64,000 nt of DNA from Aquimarina sp. AU58 (GCF_900312745.1 NZ_OMPD01000014.1:1054001-1118000); one strand, 5' to 3'; shown: positions 45,715-54,619, numbered from the stretch's first letter. Made by a program: numbers and translations. The notes: generated from the sequence alone by a model not told the origin.

Positions 45715-47682
45715 ATGATCAATAAGTCCACTATAGATGCTGTATTCGAAACTGCTCGGTTAGAAGAAGTAATAGGTGACTTTGTGCAATTAAAAAAAGC
45801 AGGGAGTAATTTTAAAGGATTAAGTCCATTTAGTGATGAAAGAACACCTTCTTTTATGGTGTCTCCCGTAAAACAGATTTGGAAAGATTTTTCTAGCGGA
45901 AAAGGAGGTAATGTAGTTGCTTTTTTAATGGAACATGAACATTTTACATATCCTGAAGCCATAAAATATTTGGCTAAGAAATATAATATTGAATTTGAAG
46001 AAACCGAGCAAACAGATGAACAAAAAGAGCAAGCAAATGAAAGAGAAAGTATGTATCTGGTTAGTGAGTTTGCTAATACTTTTTTTCAGAATTCTTTACT
46101 TAAAACAGAACAAGGTAAAGCCATAGGGCTAACTTATTTTAAAGAAAGAGGATTTACCGAAGAAACTATAAAAAAGTTTGGACTAGGGTACTCTCCTGAT
46201 GTTTGGGATGCATTGACGGCAGAGGCTATTAAAAAAGGATATCAATTAGATTATTTAGAGAAAACAGGTCTTACCATAGTAAAAGAAGAAAAACAATTTG
46301 ATCGTTTCAAAGGTAGGGTGATGTTTCCCATTCAATCAATGTCTGGCCGTGTCCTGGGTTTTGGAGGGAGAATCTTAACCAATGAGAAAAAAGCGGCAAA
46401 ATATCTTAACTCTCCAGAGAGTGATATCTATCATAAGAGTAAGGTGCTTTATGGGATTTATCATGCAAAACAAACTATTGCCAAAGAAGATAACTGTTAC
46501 CTTGTAGAAGGATACACAGATGTAATTCAGTTTAATCAAACAGGTGTTACCAACGTAGTTTCTTCATCTGGTACGGCATTAACGTCAGATCAAATTCGCC
46601 TAATTAGCAGACTAACCAAGAATGTCACAGTATTGTTTGATAGTGATGCTGCCGGGATGCGAGCATCTTTAAGAGGGATTGATTTGATTCTTGAACAAGG
46701 AATGAATGTAAAAGTTTGTAGTTTTCCCGATGGGGAAGATCCAGATAGTTTTGCTAAACAAAATACGCTAGAAGAACTAAGCTCGTATCTCGAAGAGAAT
46801 GTTCAGGATTTTATTAGCTTTAAAGCATCACTATTGCAGCAAGAATCTAAGAATGATCCTATTAAAAGAGCAGAATTGGTTAGAGATATGGTAACTAGTA
46901 TTTCTAAAATCCCAGATGTGATCAAACGAGAGATTTATGTAAAAGAATGCTCTCGAATAATGGACGTTTCTGAAGATGTATTGTTTGATACTTTAGCACA
47001 AATTCGTAATGTTGATGTAAAAGAAGATCGTAAACAGCAAAAACAGCATCAAAAATCACTAGAAGTTGTAAAGAAAGAAACTGCGCAATCTCCAAAAGTT
47101 GACGAACAGTATGAACTGGAAAGAAAGGTCATAGAGATATTGTTACTTTATGGAAATCGTGAAGAAGAGTTTGAAGATCTTGTTTTAAAAGAAAATGATG
47201 ATGGAGACCTCGTTTTAGAACCAGAAGTGCATATCACAAAAGTATTTGAGAAAATATACCTAGATCTTCAGGATGATGAAATAGAATTTACTAACAATAG
47301 TTTTAAAGAGATATATGCTGTTTTAATAGAACAATTACATCAAAATGAAGAATTTAAAATCGAAAACTTTATTAATCATGTGGCTCCCGAGATAGCTTCA
47401 GAGATCACAGCTATCATGATGAATGAAGAGCGATATACATTGCATAGATGGATAGATATGGAGATTCATGTAAAGCAAAAAGATTTTACAATAGCCCAAT
47501 ATGTAAGTGATATTATTTTAAATCTACGAAGATTTCTGATTAGTCAAAAAGTAAAAGAGCTCTCACAAGAAGTGAAAGCTCCAAATACTGATGCCGATGA
47601 TAATCAAGAAACCATACAGGATATCATGGATTATCTGTCATTAAAAAGAATATTGTCTGAGAAACTAAACCGAGTAGTTTAG
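45715..47682 (+). CDS. dnaG: DNA primase, zinc-ligand-free variant
   Basis: The 655-aa primase makes RNA primers at the replication fork. The N-terminal CHC2-type domain keeps its frame (PFSDERTPSFMVSPVKQ...GGNVVAFLM) but all four zinc ligands are replaced: the normal Cys-x2-His is Ser37-x2-Ser40, and the normal Cys-x2-Cys is Asp58-x2-Ser61. The TOPRIM core is intact (EGYTDVIQF, DSDAAGMRA, DGEDPDSF), as is the RNA-polymerase region. The C-terminus (from about 470) has a helical helicase-interacting domain. The stop overlaps the convergent regulator gene by 4 bp. The same zinc loss may be general in Flavobacteriaceae. Confidence 0.95.
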   Translation: MINKSTIDAVFETARLEEVIGDFVQLKKAGSNFKGLSPFSDERTPSFMVSPVKQIWKDFSSGKGGNVVAFLMEHEHFTYPEAIKYLAKKYNIEFEETEQTDEQKEQANERESMYLVSEFANTFFQNSLLKTEQGKAIGLTYFKERGFTEETIKKFGLGYSPDVWDALTAEAIKKGYQLDYLEKTGLTIVKEEKQFDRFKGRVMFPIQSMSGRVLGFGGRILTNEKKAAKYLNSPESDIYHKSKVLYGIYHAKQTIAKEDNCYLVEGYTDVIQFNQTGVTNVVSSSGTALTSDQIRLISRLTKNVTVLFDSDAAGMRASLRGIDLILEQGMNVKVCSFPDGEDPDSFAKQNTLEELSSYLEENVQDFISFKASLLQQESKNDPIKRAELVRDMVTSISKIPDVIKREIYVKECSRIMDVSEDVLFDTLAQIRNVDVKEDRKQQKQHQKSLEVVKKETAQSPKVDEQYELERKVIEILLLYGNREEEFEDLVLKENDDGDLVLEPEVHITKVFEKIYLDLQDDEIEFTNNSFKEIYAVLIEQLHQNEEFKIENFINHVAPEIASEITAIMMNEERYTLHRWIDMEIHVKQKDFTIAQYVSDIILNLRRFLISQKVKELSQEVKAPNTDADDNQETIQDIMDYLSLKRILSEKLNRVV

Positions 47683-48311
47683 CTAATATGCAATAATCTG
47701 GATTGATGAATTAGATCAGCAAGATTATCCACTTTTAATTTTTTTAGCAGTCGTGTCTTATACGTACTTACCGTTTTTTCATTAATAGATAATGTAGAAG
47801 CGATATCTTTATTACGTTTTCCAGAAGATAACAGGTTGAGTACTTCTATTTCTCTGGAGGATAGTTTTTTATATTTTACAACCATATTATTTTCATTAGC
47901 ATTTCCGTTTGCTAATTGTTGTGTAAGGTTATCATTTAAATATATACCACCCCTTGCAACACGTTCGATTGCTTTTTTAAGTGTTTTTGTTGGTACTGTT
48001 TTGGATAAGTATGCCGAAGCCCCTGCTTTAATAGCACTTAAAGCATACATTTCTTCGGGATGAGAACTAAAAATAATTACTTTGATTCTGGGAAATTCTT
48101 TTTTAATAGTTCTCAATGCCATAATTCCATTGATCTGAGGTAAATCTAACTCCATAATGAGTACATCTGGAGTATTAGCTTTCAAAACATCATACATCTC
48201 GTTTCCGTTACTTACTTTGCCAATGATCTCATAATCTTCTGAGTTGCGAAATAAGGAAACGATCCCCTTCCTTGTAATTGGATGATGATCTGCGATTAAT
48301 ACGGTTGTCAT
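47679..48311 (-). CDS. NarL/LuxR-type response regulator with Glu at the phospho-site
   Basis: The 210-aa protein has a receiver domain (1-120) and a LuxR-type helix-turn-helix (about 145-205, LSSREIEVLNLLSSGKRNKDIASTLSINEKTVSTYKTRLLKKL). The position normally held by the phosphorylated Asp is Glu54 (LIMELDLP; codon at 48150-48152). Asp8 and His9, and Lys in LSKTVP, are as expected. Glu there often mimics phosphorylation, so the protein may be active without a kinase; none is encoded nearby. A minus-strand TAATTTTG box (48391-48398) is a likely promoter. Confidence 0.9.
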   Translation of the reverse strand: MTTVLIADHHPITRKGIVSLFRNSEDYEIIGKVSNGNEMYDVLKANTPDVLIMELDLPQINGIMALRTIKKEFPRIKVIIFSSHPEEMYALSAIKAGASAYLSKTVPTKTLKKAIERVARGGIYLNDNLTQQLANGNANENNMVVKYKKLSSREIEVLNLLSSGKRNKDIASTLSINEKTVSTYKTRLLKKLKVDNLADLIHQSRLLHIS

Positions 48312-48452
48312 TCTTGTTTACGATTGTTAATGTTAGTTTAATTTTAAGAGTGTAACATCTTAGGCTAGGGGTAATTTTCAAATCTTTGTGCAAAATTACT
48401 AAGAACTAGTCCTCGTAAACTTTTTTTTATGTATTTATCGACAAAATGTTGA

Positions 48453-49241
48453 TTATAATAGATCAACGGGTATTTTACACACCGGAATAGGGATCATTTT
48501 GTGTTGGTTTACGGTATTTAGACGGATAAAAATTTTAAAAACCTCTTGTTCTCTTCCTTTAAAATCATCAATTTTTTTACCTTCATCTTTCATTTTCATA
48601 GCCCATTCTAATTCATCATAACTTGCGCCAATTTGATCTTCGTCACTTCTGCTATCTCCAAATAATCCATCAGTTGGAGGAGCAACTTGTATCGAATTTG
48701 GTACCTTTAAAGCTTCTCCTATAGCATATACTTCACTTTTTAGCAAATTTGCAATTGGACTTAAATCTACACCACCATCCCCATATTTGGTGTAAAAACC
48801 AACTCCAAAATCTTCAACCTTATTACCTGTTCCCGCAACTAGATATTTGTATAAACCAGCAAAATAATATAATGTAGACATTCTTAATCGAGCTCTGGTA
48901 TTTGCTAATGACAGATCAAGTTGTGCACTTGGCGCTGTCTCTGGAACAACAGATTTTAATTCTTCAAAAACTGGAGTTAGATCAACTCTGATATCAGAAA
49001 CATTAGGAAACCTTTCTTTTAATTGGGTAATATGCTCCTGGGCCCTTGTTACCTGACTCTGGGCTTGATGAATGGGCATTTCTACACAAAGCGTTTTTAA
49101 TCCTGTTTTTGCACATAAAGAAGAAGTAACAGCACTATCAATCCCCCCGCTTACACCAATAACAAAACCTTCTATGTTTGCATTAGTAGCGTATTCTTTT
49201 AACCAGTTTACGATATGATCAATTACTTTTTCTGTTTGCAT
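48453..49241 (-). CDS. nadE: NAD+ synthetase
   Basis: The 262-aa ammonia-dependent NAD synthetase has the PP-loop SGGIDSAVTSSLC (about residues 31-43), GTGNKVEDFGVGFYTKYGDGGVD, and LFGDSRSDEDQIGASYDELEWAM. There is no glutaminase domain. The gene is divergent from gldB, an arrangement known from other gliding flavobacteria. Confidence 0.95.
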   Translation of the reverse strand: MQTEKVIDHIVNWLKEYATNANIEGFVIGVSGGIDSAVTSSLCAKTGLKTLCVEMPIHQAQSQVTRAQEHITQLKERFPNVSDIRVDLTPVFEELKSVVPETAPSAQLDLSLANTRARLRMSTLYYFAGLYKYLVAGTGNKVEDFGVGFYTKYGDGGVDLSPIANLLKSEVYAIGEALKVPNSIQVAPPTDGLFGDSRSDEDQIGASYDELEWAMKMKDEGKKIDDFKGREQEVFKIFIRLNTVNQHKMIPIPVCKIPVDLL

Positions 49242-49315
49242 TCTTCGTTATTTGTTAGTGTTAATTTAAATCCGAATACGATGAGTATTTCAATTTTATA
49301 CTTCGTATTTTGATC

Positions 49316-49347
49316 TTTGTCTATAGCAATTTGATATCTTACCTTTG
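49316..49347 (+). promoter_or_regulatory. Promoter of gldBC
   Basis: TTTG (49316-49319), a 20-nt spacer and TACCTTTG (49340-49347) match the Bacteroidota consensus fully. Transcription would start near 49354. Confidence 0.65.
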
Positions 49348-49422
49348 CGAATATAAAATTAATAAAAAAAGATGGCGTTCTGGAATAATAGAAATTATTT
49401 AAAGAGATATTATAATTTAGGA

Positions 49423-50391
49423 ATGAATAGTATTAAGTATTTAAAATTAGCCATTGTTTTTTGCATATTATTTTCTTGCTCTAGCAAAAATAAAGTAGAT
49501 AAAGAGGTTGCTAAAATCCCTGTAGATATTAAAATTGAACGTTTTGATCGATTATTTGCAGAAATGACTCAGGAAAACTTACCTAATCTAAAAAAAGAAT
49601 ATCCTTTCTTATTTTCAGAAAAATATGCAGATAGTGTATGGATCAAAAGATCTCGAGATACAATACAACAAGAAGTAAACAAAGAAGTAGAAAAAGCTTT
49701 TCCTGATTTTTCTTCTGAGGAAAATGAACTACATTCACTTTTTCAGCATATTAAATATTATTTCCCAGAAATTAAAGAACCTAGAGTGGTTACAATTACT
49801 AATGATGTAGATTATCATAATAAAGTGGTGCTTTCAAAAGGGTTACTTATTATTTCTTTGGATACATATTTAGGTAAGGACCATCATTTTTATGAAGGGA
49901 TACAAAAATACTTAAGACAGCATTTTGATAGACAGTATATAGTGCCAGAGGTAGCCTCTATGTATGCTAAAAACCAGATAGGGCCGATTAGAGATAGAAC
50001 GTTTTTAGGTAATCTTGTTTCTTTTGGGAAAGAGCTATATCTTAAAAGTTTACTCTTACCAGATTTTAGCGATGCCAGAAAAATGGGGTATACAGAGGAG
50101 CAATATGCCTGGGCAAAAGCTAATGAAGAGGAAATATGGAGGTATTTCGTAGATCGCCAACTATTATATAGTACAGACAGCACTCTTATGCCTAGATTTT
50201 TGTATCCTGGACCTTTTTCAAAATTTTATTTAGAAGAAATTGATAAAGAAGCACCAGATAGAATAGGACAATTTATAGGATGGAGAATTGTAGCTTCGTA
50301 TATGAAAAATAACAATGTATCTTTGCGGCAATTAATAGTGGCAGATGCCGAAACGATTTTTAACAGATCAAAGTATAAACCCGAAAGATAA
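49423..50391 (+). CDS. gldB: Gliding-motility lipoprotein GldB
   Basis: The 322-aa protein starts with a lipoprotein signal (MNSIKYLKLAIVFCILFSC, Cys19, then SSKNK), which is why ATG 49423 is chosen over ATG 49372. IERFDRLFAEMT, then YPFLFSEKYADSVW, and the C-terminal IGWRIVASYMKNNNVSLRQL are typical of GldB. GldB is required for gliding and chitin use in F. johnsoniae and sits in the envelope; its exact part is not known. It overlaps gldC by one base. Confidence 0.93.
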   Translation: MNSIKYLKLAIVFCILFSCSSKNKVDKEVAKIPVDIKIERFDRLFAEMTQENLPNLKKEYPFLFSEKYADSVWIKRSRDTIQQEVNKEVEKAFPDFSSEENELHSLFQHIKYYFPEIKEPRVVTITNDVDYHNKVVLSKGLLIISLDTYLGKDHHFYEGIQKYLRQHFDRQYIVPEVASMYAKNQIGPIRDRTFLGNLVSFGKELYLKSLLLPDFSDARKMGYTEEQYAWAKANEEEIWRYFVDRQLLYSTDSTLMPRFLYPGPFSKFYLEEIDKEAPDRIGQFIGWRIVASYMKNNNVSLRQLIVADAETIFNRSKYKPER

Positions 50392-50729
50392 TGGCAAATA
50401 ATCATAAGTCAGAAATAAAAATAGATATAGAGCTAGATGAAAACAGGATTCCAGAAAAATTAAAATGGACGGCAAAAGATGGTGGAGTAGAGAACGAAGA
50501 AACCAAAGCAATGCTTCTGTCTGTATGGAATAGCAAAAATAAGGAAAGCCTTCGTATTGATTTATGGACCAAAGATATGCCTGTCGACGAAATGAAGATC
50601 TTTTTTCATCAAACATTAGTTGCTATGAGTGATACTTTTTATCGAGCTACACAAGATGAAAAAATGTCGGCAACCATGAAAGATTTTTGCGATTATTTTG
50701 CCGAAAAACTAGAACTTAAACAAAAATAG
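50391..50729 (+). CDS. gldC: Gliding-motility protein GldC
   Basis: The 112-aa soluble protein contains the GldC-typical IDIELDENRIPEKLKWTAKDGG and LRIDLWTKDMPVDEMKIFFHQTL. It has no signal peptide. In known flavobacteria gldC follows gldB and improves gliding without being absolutely required. Overlap TAATG with gldB means translational coupling. Confidence 0.93.
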   Translation: MANNHKSEIKIDIELDENRIPEKLKWTAKDGGVENEETKAMLLSVWNSKNKESLRIDLWTKDMPVDEMKIFFHQTLVAMSDTFYRATQDEKMSATMKDFCDYFAEKLELKQK

Positions 50730-50788
50730 TATTGTGCTTTTTTGAAATGTTTTGTCAAATTTGTTGACTAAATGTCAAAATCTAAACA

Positions 50789-51154
50789 TTGAAAAAAACC
50801 TTGTATTTTGTATATAATACAAAATCAGATATTTGGAATAAATATCTTGATAACCTTCATAAAATTATAAGTCCAACTACATATTCATGTGATCTTTGTA
50901 GTCTTACTCATGGTAATTTTTCTGAAAAAAAGGAATGGAAGAGTTTTAGAGAAAATTCAAATTATAAATTCGTTTTCATGTATAAAGATGAGTTTTTGAG
51001 AATGTATTCCTGTCTGGAAGATAAGAATTTTGGATTTCCTATTATTTTTCAAAAGCAAGGAGAAAAGATTGATGTACTATTTGATTCAAAAGAGATATCA
51101 CCTTTAAATTCTGTAGAAGAATTGATAGAATTTCTGAAAAAGAAAATGAGTTAA
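50789..51154 (+). CDS. Hypothetical protein with CDLC motif, 121 aa
   Basis: The start is TTG 50789; an ATG in another frame upstream runs into a stop at once. The product begins KKTLYFVYNTKSDIWNKYLDNLHKI and contains CDLC (about residues 34-37) in the segment SCDLCSLTHGNF. The overall order (strand, helix, Cys-x2-Cys, strand) has some likeness to thioredoxin-like folds, but I would not assign a function. The gene ends 4 bp inside the convergent engB gene. Absence of an ATG lowers confidence a little. Confidence 0.6.
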   Translation: MKKTLYFVYNTKSDIWNKYLDNLHKIISPTTYSCDLCSLTHGNFSEKKEWKSFRENSNYKFVFMYKDEFLRMYSCLEDKNFGFPIIFQKQGEKIDVLFDSKEISPLNSVEELIEFLKKKMS

Positions 51155-51756
51155 GATTTTTTTAGCTGCGAATTAATTTCTGCTATGTAATTAAGAACAT
51201 CTTCTTTGCCTAGCCCAGAAGAAGATGAGGTGATAAAATAATTAGGCATTTCTTCCCAATATTTGAGCATTTCTTCAGTGTAAGCATTTATTTGAGCGGG
51301 TAACTTGTTTTTTGAAAGCTTATCGGCTTTTGTGAAAATAATAGAAAATGGTATTTGATTTTCGCCTAACCATTGCATAAACTCAAGGTCTATTTTTTGT
51401 GGTTCATGTCGGCAATCCACTAAAACAAAAGCGCTAACCAATTGTATGCGTTTAGAGAAGTACGCAGTAATAAATTTCTGAAATACTTTTTTTGAAGACT
51501 TAGATACTCTTGCATATCCGTATCCTGGTAAATCAACCAAAAACCAAGCCTTATTGATAATAAAATGATTAATCAATTGCGTTTTTCCCGGTCTTCCAGA
51601 TGTTTTAGCAAGACTTTTGCGAGTAGTAAGCATGTTGATTAATGAGGACTTGCCAACATTAGATCTGCCTATGAATGCATATTCAGGGAGTTTGTCTTTA
51701 GGACATTTGGAAACATCGCTATTACTCATTACAAATTCAGCGCTACTAATCTTCAT
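51151..51756 (-). CDS. engB: Ribosome biogenesis GTPase EngB (YsxC/YihA)
   Basis: The 201-aa single-domain GTPase for late 50S assembly contains G1 GRSNVGKSSLIN, G3 DLPGYGYARVS and G4 FTKADKLSK. KTSGRPGKTQLINHF is the G2 switch region. The size is standard. It lies downstream of the hydrolase gene (19 bp), so both are likely on one mRNA. Confidence 0.95.
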   Translation of the reverse strand: MKISSAEFVMSNSDVSKCPKDKLPEYAFIGRSNVGKSSLINMLTTRKSLAKTSGRPGKTQLINHFIINKAWFLVDLPGYGYARVSKSSKKVFQKFITAYFSKRIQLVSAFVLVDCRHEPQKIDLEFMQWLGENQIPFSIIFTKADKLSKNKLPAQINAYTEEMLKYWEEMPNYFITSSSSGLGKEDVLNYIAEINSQLKKS

Positions 51757-51775
51757 AGTATCAAATCAATTATGA

Positions 51776-52546
51776 TTAGAAGTTACGTTCTTGTAACCAA
51801 TTGTATAGTAAACGGTTAAATTCTTCGGGATGCTCCATCATAGCAGCATGACCACATTTGTCAATCCAGTATAAATCAGAATCAGGTAATAAACGATTAA
51901 AATCATCTGCAACTTCTGGAGGAGTAACATTATCATTTTTCCCCCAAATAATACAAGTTGGGGTATTCATGTTTGGTAAATCTTTTGCCATGTTATGTCG
52001 AATAGCACTCTTAGCAATTGCAAGAGTTCTAATTAATTTATTTCGATCATTAACAGTAGCGTATACTTCATCTACAATTTCTTTGGTAGCAATTTCGGGA
52101 TCATAGAATACATTTTCTGCTTTAACTTTAATGTATTCATAGTCACCTCGTTTTGGATAACTCTCTCCCATGGCACTTTCATAAAGGCCAGAACTTCCGG
52201 TTATAACCAAACCTTTTACCTTTTCGGGAAACATTTTGGTGCATAAAAGTGCAATGTGTCCCCCTAGAGAATTACCTAGAAGTATAACTTCTTTATCACC
52301 ATATCCTAAATGATCTATAAAATCTTTAAGGTACCTGGCATAGGTACTAACTTTGGTTTTTAGTAAAGGTAAAGTGTATACAGGGAGCTCTGGAATCAGT
52401 ACCTTATATCCATGTTCAGGGAAGTAAGAACTAACACCTTCAAAATTACTCAAACCACCCATCAATCCGTGTAAAATGATGATTGGTGTGCCTTCCCCTA
52501 AATCTAGATAACTAAATTTTCCGTCTTTTTTTAATTCGTGCTTCAT
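51776..52546 (-). CDS. Alpha/beta-hydrolase
   Basis: The 256-aa protein has the oxyanion-hole segment ILHGLMGGLSNF, nucleophile elbow GNSLGG (Ser), an Asp in IIWGKNDNVTPPE, and His in KCGHAAMMEHPEEF. There is no signal peptide; it is a cytoplasmic esterase/lactonase-type enzyme of unknown substrate. A minus-strand TATATTTG box (52572-52579) gives it a promoter with a leader of about 20 nt. Confidence 0.88.
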   Translation of the reverse strand: MKHELKKDGKFSYLDLGEGTPIIILHGLMGGLSNFEGVSSYFPEHGYKVLIPELPVYTLPLLKTKVSTYARYLKDFIDHLGYGDKEVILLGNSLGGHIALLCTKMFPEKVKGLVITGSSGLYESAMGESYPKRGDYEYIKVKAENVFYDPEIATKEIVDEVYATVNDRNKLIRTLAIAKSAIRHNMAKDLPNMNTPTCIIWGKNDNVTPPEVADDFNRLLPDSDLYWIDKCGHAAMMEHPEEFNRLLYNWLQERNF

Positions 52547-52571
52547 TAATACTTCTTACAAGAATTAAAAG

Positions 52572-52579
52572 CAAATATA
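52572..52579 (-). promoter_or_regulatory. Promoter -7 box of hydrolase-engB
   Basis: The complement reads TATATTTG, a perfect TAnnTTTG match, 26 bp ahead of the hydrolase start. The rest of the 303-bp gap up to the MraZ boxes (52580-52778) holds nothing I can name. Confidence 0.5.
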
Positions 52580-52778
52580 GCATTTTCATAATTAGTTTTG
52601 GGATTTTTTATTAATACTACAGAATGATTTTTTATATTTTTTTTTGCGACCTATTATTTCTATCTCAAATTAGGTGAAACCAAGAATTCACAAGTGTTAC
52701 CGTAGTGTGCTGATAAACAAAATCTTAAAGTTTTTAGTAGTTGTGGCTTTACTGTTTAGAAGACAATTTATTAACAAT

Positions 52779-52805
52779 GTGGTAAATTGTGGTAAAAAGT
52801 GGTAA
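52779..52805 (+). promoter_or_regulatory. MraZ-box: three GTGGTAA repeats at 10-bp spacing
   Basis: GTGGTAA occurs at 52779, 52789 and 52799. MraZ of other bacteria binds GTGGG-type direct repeats with a 10-bp period upstream of its own gene, and these have the same form. The boxes end 10 bp before the -7 element, covering the -33 region. A fourth copy (GTGGTAAAT) is formed by the mraZ start codon region at 52850. Confidence 0.75.
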
Positions 52806-52814
52806 TTTTTTCAA

Positions 52815-52822
52815 TATATTTG
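52815..52822 (+). promoter_or_regulatory. Promoter -7 box of the mraZ/mur operon
   Basis: TATATTTG is a perfect TAnnTTTG match between the MraZ boxes and the GTG start at 52850; the predicted leader is about 20 nt. Confidence 0.6.
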
Positions 52823-52849
52823 ACTAATTAAACGTTTAGGGAAATAAAA

Positions 52850-53317
52850 GTGGTAAATCTAATCGGCACATACGAGTGTAAGGCAGACGCTAAGGGACGT
52901 CTGATGATACCTGTGGCTTTTAAGAAGCAACTCTCGCCGGTGCTACAAGATGGATTTGTATTAAAAAGAGCTGTTTTTCAATCTTGTTTGGAGTTGTATC
53001 CAATGGCAGAATGGAATCTTTTGATGCAAAAAATTAATAAACTCAACCGCTTTAAAAAGAAAAATAATGATTTCATCAGAAAATTTACTGCTGGTGTAAA
53101 AGTAGTTGAAATTGACGCTGCTGGTCGACTCTTGATTCCAAAAGATCTGGTTGGCTTTGCAGGAATTACTAAAGATTTGGTGTTATCATCTGCTGTAAAT
53201 ATTATAGAAATTTGGGACAAAGATCAATATGAAAAGGCAATTGATGATGCAGCTGTTGATTTTGCAGATTTGGCAGAAGAAGTAATGGGTTTTGATGACG
53301 AAATAGATCATGATTGA
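52850..53317 (+). CDS. mraZ: Transcriptional regulator MraZ
   Basis: The 155-aa protein has two SpoVT/AbrB-like domains (about 5-50 with ECKADAKGRLMIPVAFK, and 80-125 with VVEIDAAGRLLIPKDL). It binds repeats upstream of its own operon and controls the cell-division and wall gene cluster. The start is GTG 52850 (VNLIGTYECKADAKG), matching relatives; the GTG codon is itself part of a GTGGTAA repeat. It heads the ten-gene mur cluster. Confidence 0.94.
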   Translation: MVNLIGTYECKADAKGRLMIPVAFKKQLSPVLQDGFVLKRAVFQSCLELYPMAEWNLLMQKINKLNRFKKKNNDFIRKFTAGVKVVEIDAAGRLLIPKDLVGFAGITKDLVLSSAVNIIEIWDKDQYEKAIDDAAVDFADLAEEVMGFDDEIDHD

Positions 53318-53405
53318 TAGCATTGATAGGAGTTAAAACACTTATTCTGATAAGATTAGTAGAGGTTTAGCTTTTATTTAGACTATTAAAACTAGAAAAG
53401 AAAAG

Positions 53406-54311
53406 ATGAAAGAGATGGAATATCATAACCCGGTTTTACTTAAAGAAACGGTAGATGGATTAGCAGTGAAGCCAAATGGAATCTATGTCGATGTCACATT
53501 TGGTGGAGGAGGTCATTCTAGAGAAATTCTGAAGCGATTGGGGCCAGAAGGTAAATTGTTTGCTTTTGATCAGGATCAGGATGCTTTAGAGAATGCGATT
53601 GATGATGATCGATTTACTTTAATAAACGAAAACTTTAGATTTATTAAACGATTTCTACGATTCTATGGGGTTAGAAAAGTAGATGGAATCTTGGGGGATT
53701 TTGGGGTTTCTTCACATCAGTTTGATGTAGCAGATAGGGGCTTTTCTACTAGGTTTGAAGCAGAACTGGATATGAGAATGAATCAAAACGGAAAAATATC
53801 AGCTTATCATGTAATCAATGAATACGATGAGTCTGATCTAAGGATGATGTTTTTGCAATATGGAGAATTGAGAAATGCTCCTAAGCTAGCAAGAGCGATA
53901 GTTGGAGCCAGAAAAGAAGAGAGTTTAAAAACCAGTGTAGAATTAAAAGAAGTGCTTAGGCCGTTTTTGCCAAAACATAAAGAACATAAAATACTGGCGC
54001 AGATATATCAAGCGATTAGAATCGAAGTAAATCAGGAGATTGAAGCTCTTAAAGAGTTTTTGGTACAAACAACAGAGCTCTTGGATGTCGAAGGAAGAAT
54101 TAGCCTGATCTCTTATCACTCTTTAGAAGATAGGTTGGTAAAGAGATTTATACGTAGCGGGATGTTTGAAGGAGAGCCAGAAAAAGATTTATATGGTAAC
54201 GTATCGGTACCTTTTAAAAAAGTAGGTGGATTGATAGTTCCGGATGAAGAAGAAGTTAAAGAAAATAATAGAGCACGAAGTGCTAAACTGAGAATAGCCA
54301 AAAGAATTTGA
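53406..54311 (+). CDS. rsmH: 16S rRNA (cytosine1402-N4)-methyltransferase
   Basis: The 301-aa SAM-dependent enzyme has motif I in VDVTFGGGGHSREIL, GDFGVSSHQFDVADRGFS, and SYHSLEDRLVKRF near the end. It methylates C1402 of 16S rRNA together with RsmI. It stands second in the cluster as in most bacteria. Its stop overlaps the TTG start of ftsL by four bases. ATG 53415 is an alternative start (EYHNPVLL). Confidence 0.95.
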   Translation: MKEMEYHNPVLLKETVDGLAVKPNGIYVDVTFGGGGHSREILKRLGPEGKLFAFDQDQDALENAIDDDRFTLINENFRFIKRFLRFYGVRKVDGILGDFGVSSHQFDVADRGFSTRFEAELDMRMNQNGKISAYHVINEYDESDLRMMFLQYGELRNAPKLARAIVGARKEESLKTSVELKEVLRPFLPKHKEHKILAQIYQAIRIEVNQEIEALKEFLVQTTELLDVEGRISLISYHSLEDRLVKRFIRSGMFEGEPEKDLYGNVSVPFKKVGGLIVPDEEEVKENNRARSAKLRIAKRI

Positions 54312-54619
54312 AGCAGACAATTTATGACATATTAAAAGGTAAGTTTCTTATTGCAGATGATGCAATGAAAAACTGGAGAATGTTATTGTTTCTTTCTTTT
54401 TTGGCAATAATAATGATTGCAAGTTCACATAATGCAGAGAGCAAGGTGCATGAGATTGCTAGATTGAATAATGAAGTTAGAGAATTAAGGACACATTTTG
54501 TAGATGGAAAAACCGAATTGATGAGATTGAAGATGGAGTCATCAATAATAAAAAAGATGACGCAAAAAGGGCTAAAACGGCCCGAAAGGCCTCCGAGAAA
54601 AATAATAGTAAAAAAGTAA
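54308..54619 (+). CDS. ftsL: FtsL-like division protein
   Basis: The 103-aa bitopic protein has one membrane helix (about 25-42, LLFLSFLAIIMIASS), then a short periplasmic coiled coil (ESKVHEIARLNNEVRELRTHF), the layout of FtsL in the FtsLBQ complex that activates FtsW-FtsI. It begins with TTG, overlapping rsmH by four bases. Sequence is poorly conserved in this family; position between rsmH and ftsI supports the call. Confidence 0.85.
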   Translation: MKQTIYDILKGKFLIADDAMKNWRMLLFLSFLAIIMIASSHNAESKVHEIARLNNEVRELRTHFVDGKTELMRLKMESSIIKKMTQKGLKRPERPPRKIIVKK

